The notes beneath the pieces are model-generated. The model saw only the letters and a program-made list of their open reading frames with translations. It was not told the origin of the DNA and did no database searches. Made by a program: the position numbers and the translations under genes. A stretch of DNA of 32,915 nt from Ophiosphaerella korrae (lineage: Eukaryota > Ascomycota > Dothideomycetes > Pleosporales > Phaeosphaeriaceae): assembly GCA_028456385.1 (NCBI GenBank), contig JALNQF010000412.1, forward strand, positions 1 to 32,915, in the 5' to 3' direction. Below, piece after piece: positions 31,036 to 32,915 of this stretch. Each line of letters opens with the position of its first letter. Positions within the stretch are counted from its first letter, which is position 1.

Positions 31036-31661
31036 GTCACCCACTCCGAATCGAGACACACACAGATTCGAGACACAATTTCATAAAACGCTTTATATTC
31101 CTTTCTCCGATCATATTTTCATGCATACGACGTTGCTATATCATACTTGAGCGCTTCAACTATCTACGCCTGCACGTTAGTACGGGGGTCGTCTAATAAC
31201 ACCAATGCTGTCGATCGTTTCATCAACGTTGTTCAAGCGTCCACTCGCTTCGAATCCCTGCTGTTAGTAATTCTCCTCGTAAAAACGAAAATTTGGAGGC
31301 CATAATAGGTGATTAGGTGTGGAAAGATAGTTTACTTAACGTTTTGCAGCAGTTTAAAGTACAACTAGTAGATCTGAGAGTTTCTCTGTGGGTTAGTTGG
31401 TGGCGATCTATTTAGTTATATTTTATAATCAAGGGGTGAGGTTACATAATGAGTTACCCGCTATAGTTATGCCTAATCTAGACTGATCCTAAAAATAATT
31501 GTGGCTCTTGTTCTGCTCCTTTAGTAACGTGTCCTTTGTTGCGCGGCTCTGAGCGACGAGGGTCTCTCCCGCTCGTCGGTCATCACTCACTACTCACTCT
31601 AGCACAGCAGATCGGCACCTCAGTAATGTAGATCGCACCTCTACCTAGTACCTCGATAGTT
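31036..31661. other. non-coding, AT-rich
   Basis: It lies between LTR copy F and the transposase ATG. It probably includes the 5' untranslated part and terminal repeat of the transposon, but no inverted repeat could be paired because the 3' end is outside the window. No tRNA structure was found around 31248 despite a TTCGAATCC string. Confidence 0.4.
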
Positions 31662-32915
31662 ATGGATAAGGCAAGTCGTGCTTTAGCAGAAGGGGTCCCT
31701 CCTAGCGTACCCTTCTCTTTCTGTGCCCTCGCAGATTACAGAGGAGTCTCGCACTCTACAGTTCACTATCGTCACAACAGGCAAAGATCGTAAGAAAAAT
31801 ATGGCCAAGGCCAGCAGTATCTGACTCTGTAGGAAGAAGAAGCACTCGTTAAATTTATCGTGTAGATGTCTAGCTTTGGCTTTCCTATTAGGATTAAGTT
31901 CATACTATACCTAGCGTATCGCCTAACGTTGCAGCGCCCTCTATCCGTAAGACTACCCAAGCCTCTGCATGTAAACTGGACAAGAGCGTTCAGAAAACGG
32001 CATCCTATACTCCAGGCGAAGATAGCGAAAGCGCTAGACTAGAGCTGCTACGAGAAGAATATATACCCTAAGACTGTTTAATAGTTTGAGGTAATTAGGC
32101 CAGTTTTACAGGGTCCTACAATCTTACTAGAGAACGTATATAACATAAATGAGACCGGAGTTATACTATCGATGCTAGGGTCCGTTAAAGTACTTATAGG
32201 TAAGGCTAACATGCGCAACTATTGAGGCGGTCGAGTTAAGCGAACAATAATCACTGCTATAGAATGTGCTAGTGCTAATGGTAGGTATTTAAACCCTATG
32301 ATTATCTAGCCAGCGACTACCCACCGGAGTAACTGGACGACGCACCCTACGCCTATGTAGTAGTTCGCATGCAATAAATCTGGATATACAGATTCCTATA
32401 TTAGTCTTTAATGGCTCACACGCATATTTAGGCTAGAAACAGTAGACTGAGCTAATAGTAAGCCTCGAGTCCTGATTTGCGATGGATTCGGAACCTACGA
32501 GACGCTTGAGATCCTTAAGTATTGTCTCGAGAACAATATTATCTTATACCGCCTTCTGTCTCATACCTCCCATAAGCTCCAGCCCTGTGATGTCGCTATA
32601 TTTGCTCCCCTTAAGGCAGCTTATCGCGATGAGGTTGAACGACTAGAGCGCGGCGGCGTGAATGCCATAGGTAAAGAGCATTTCACTCAACTGTATTCCC
32701 GTGCTAGAACTAGACCTTTCACGACAAGGAATGCCAATGCCAGCTTCTCTGCGTGTGGCTTATTCCTATTCAATCCTGATAGAGTGCTCCGTAGCATGCC
32801 CAAACCGCCTCCAGAATTAACTCTTGTTAACACGGGAGAGGTCTTGCCGAATTCCCAAGAGACCCTTCGATCACCTCTCGAGCCTATAACACCAAGGACG
32901 ACCCAGGACATAGCA
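31662..32915 (+). pseudogene. Fot1/pogo transposase with 12 nonsense codons, runs off the window
   Basis: A single reading frame from ATG 31662 to the window end follows a complete Fot1-like transposase: MDKASRALAEGVPPS, psq HTH (VSHSTVHYR), CENP-B HTH (EEEALVKFIV, FGFPIRIK, NWTRAFRKRHP), the DDE core (NVYNINETGVILSMLGS; RVLICDGFGTYETLEIL; LQPCDVAIFAPLKAAYR) and GLFPFNPDRVL. Twelve in-frame stops (31791, 31830, 31863, 32040, 32079, 32082, 32223, 32307, 32358, 32361, 32409, 32448) interrupt it, yet there is not one frameshift. Where the family has the first catalytic Asp (MDETG) this copy has Asn, a G-to-A change. The pattern is that of RIP. The C-terminal tail lies beyond 32915; it would be the type seen at 6676-7305. 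Confidence 0.9.

Noticed and set aside
31172..31262. Possible tRNA because of TTCGAATCC
   Set aside because: No acceptor stem, D arm or anticodon arm could be paired upstream.
1..32915. Starship-type giant element or secondary-metabolite cluster
   Set aside because: No tyrosine-recombinase captain, polyketide synthase, NRPS or tailoring genes were found; the LTRs and pogo remnants explain the mobile content.

Overview
The window reads as accessory, repeat-rich DNA of a filamentous ascomycete (Pezizomycotina). The transposase, FHA-kinase and NLR families resemble those I know from Pleosporales/Dothideomycetes, but that placement is inference. The main evidence is short GT-AG introns (51-66 nt), fungal gene families (NB-ARC/TPR NLR, FHA-kinases, AIM9-like phosphotransferase, Fot1/pogo transposases), solo LTRs with 5-bp target duplications, and nonsense codons of the C-to-T type left by repeat-induced point mutation (RIP).

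Layout. 1-0.8 kb: an AT-rich, almost perfect 234-bp foldback and a pogo-type transposase remnant. 1.3-5.6 kb: two convergent FHA-domain kinases, the left one killed by three nonsense codons, the right one intact, with an LTR between them. 6-7.8 kb: Fot1/pogo transposase debris. 7.9-9.9 kb: a secreted, membrane-anchored histidine acid phosphatase pseudogene split by a solo LTR. 10.6-12.9 kb: an LTR-like segment directly upstream of an intact M24 metallopeptidase-like gene, then two unrecognised reading frames separated by a truncated LTR. 13.7-17.5 kb: a decayed SNF2-family helicase with a long unrecognised N-terminal region. 18.2-18.6 kb: WD40 repeats of the NACHT-WD40 kind, cut by an LTR. 21.1-22.8 kb: an intact AIM9-like phosphotransferase. 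22.9-25.3 kb: a pile-up of LTRs. 25.4-27.9 kb: an intact three-exon NLR (short N-terminal motif, NB-ARC, TPR). 28.8-29.5 kb: a kinase-like gene with its middle deleted. 29.7-30.3 kb: an unrecognised broken coding region. 31.7 kb to the right edge: a Fot1/pogo transposase with twelve in-frame stops and no frameshift.

Function. Four genes look complete: FHA-kinase (4048-5604), M24 peptidase (10902-11588), AIM9-like kinase (21116-22846) and the NLR (25361-27947). Most other coding sequence is debris. Nine copies of one solo-LTR family (TGTCAGAT...ATCTGACA) occupy roughly an eighth of the window. They do not form a pathway; the region looks like a transposon-battered reservoir of NLR and kinase genes. 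The best candidate for an interesting system is the NLR, which carries a short Gly/Asn-rich N-terminal motif resembling amyloid-signalling (sigma-type) motifs and an alternating A-B-A-B array of nearly identical TPRs.
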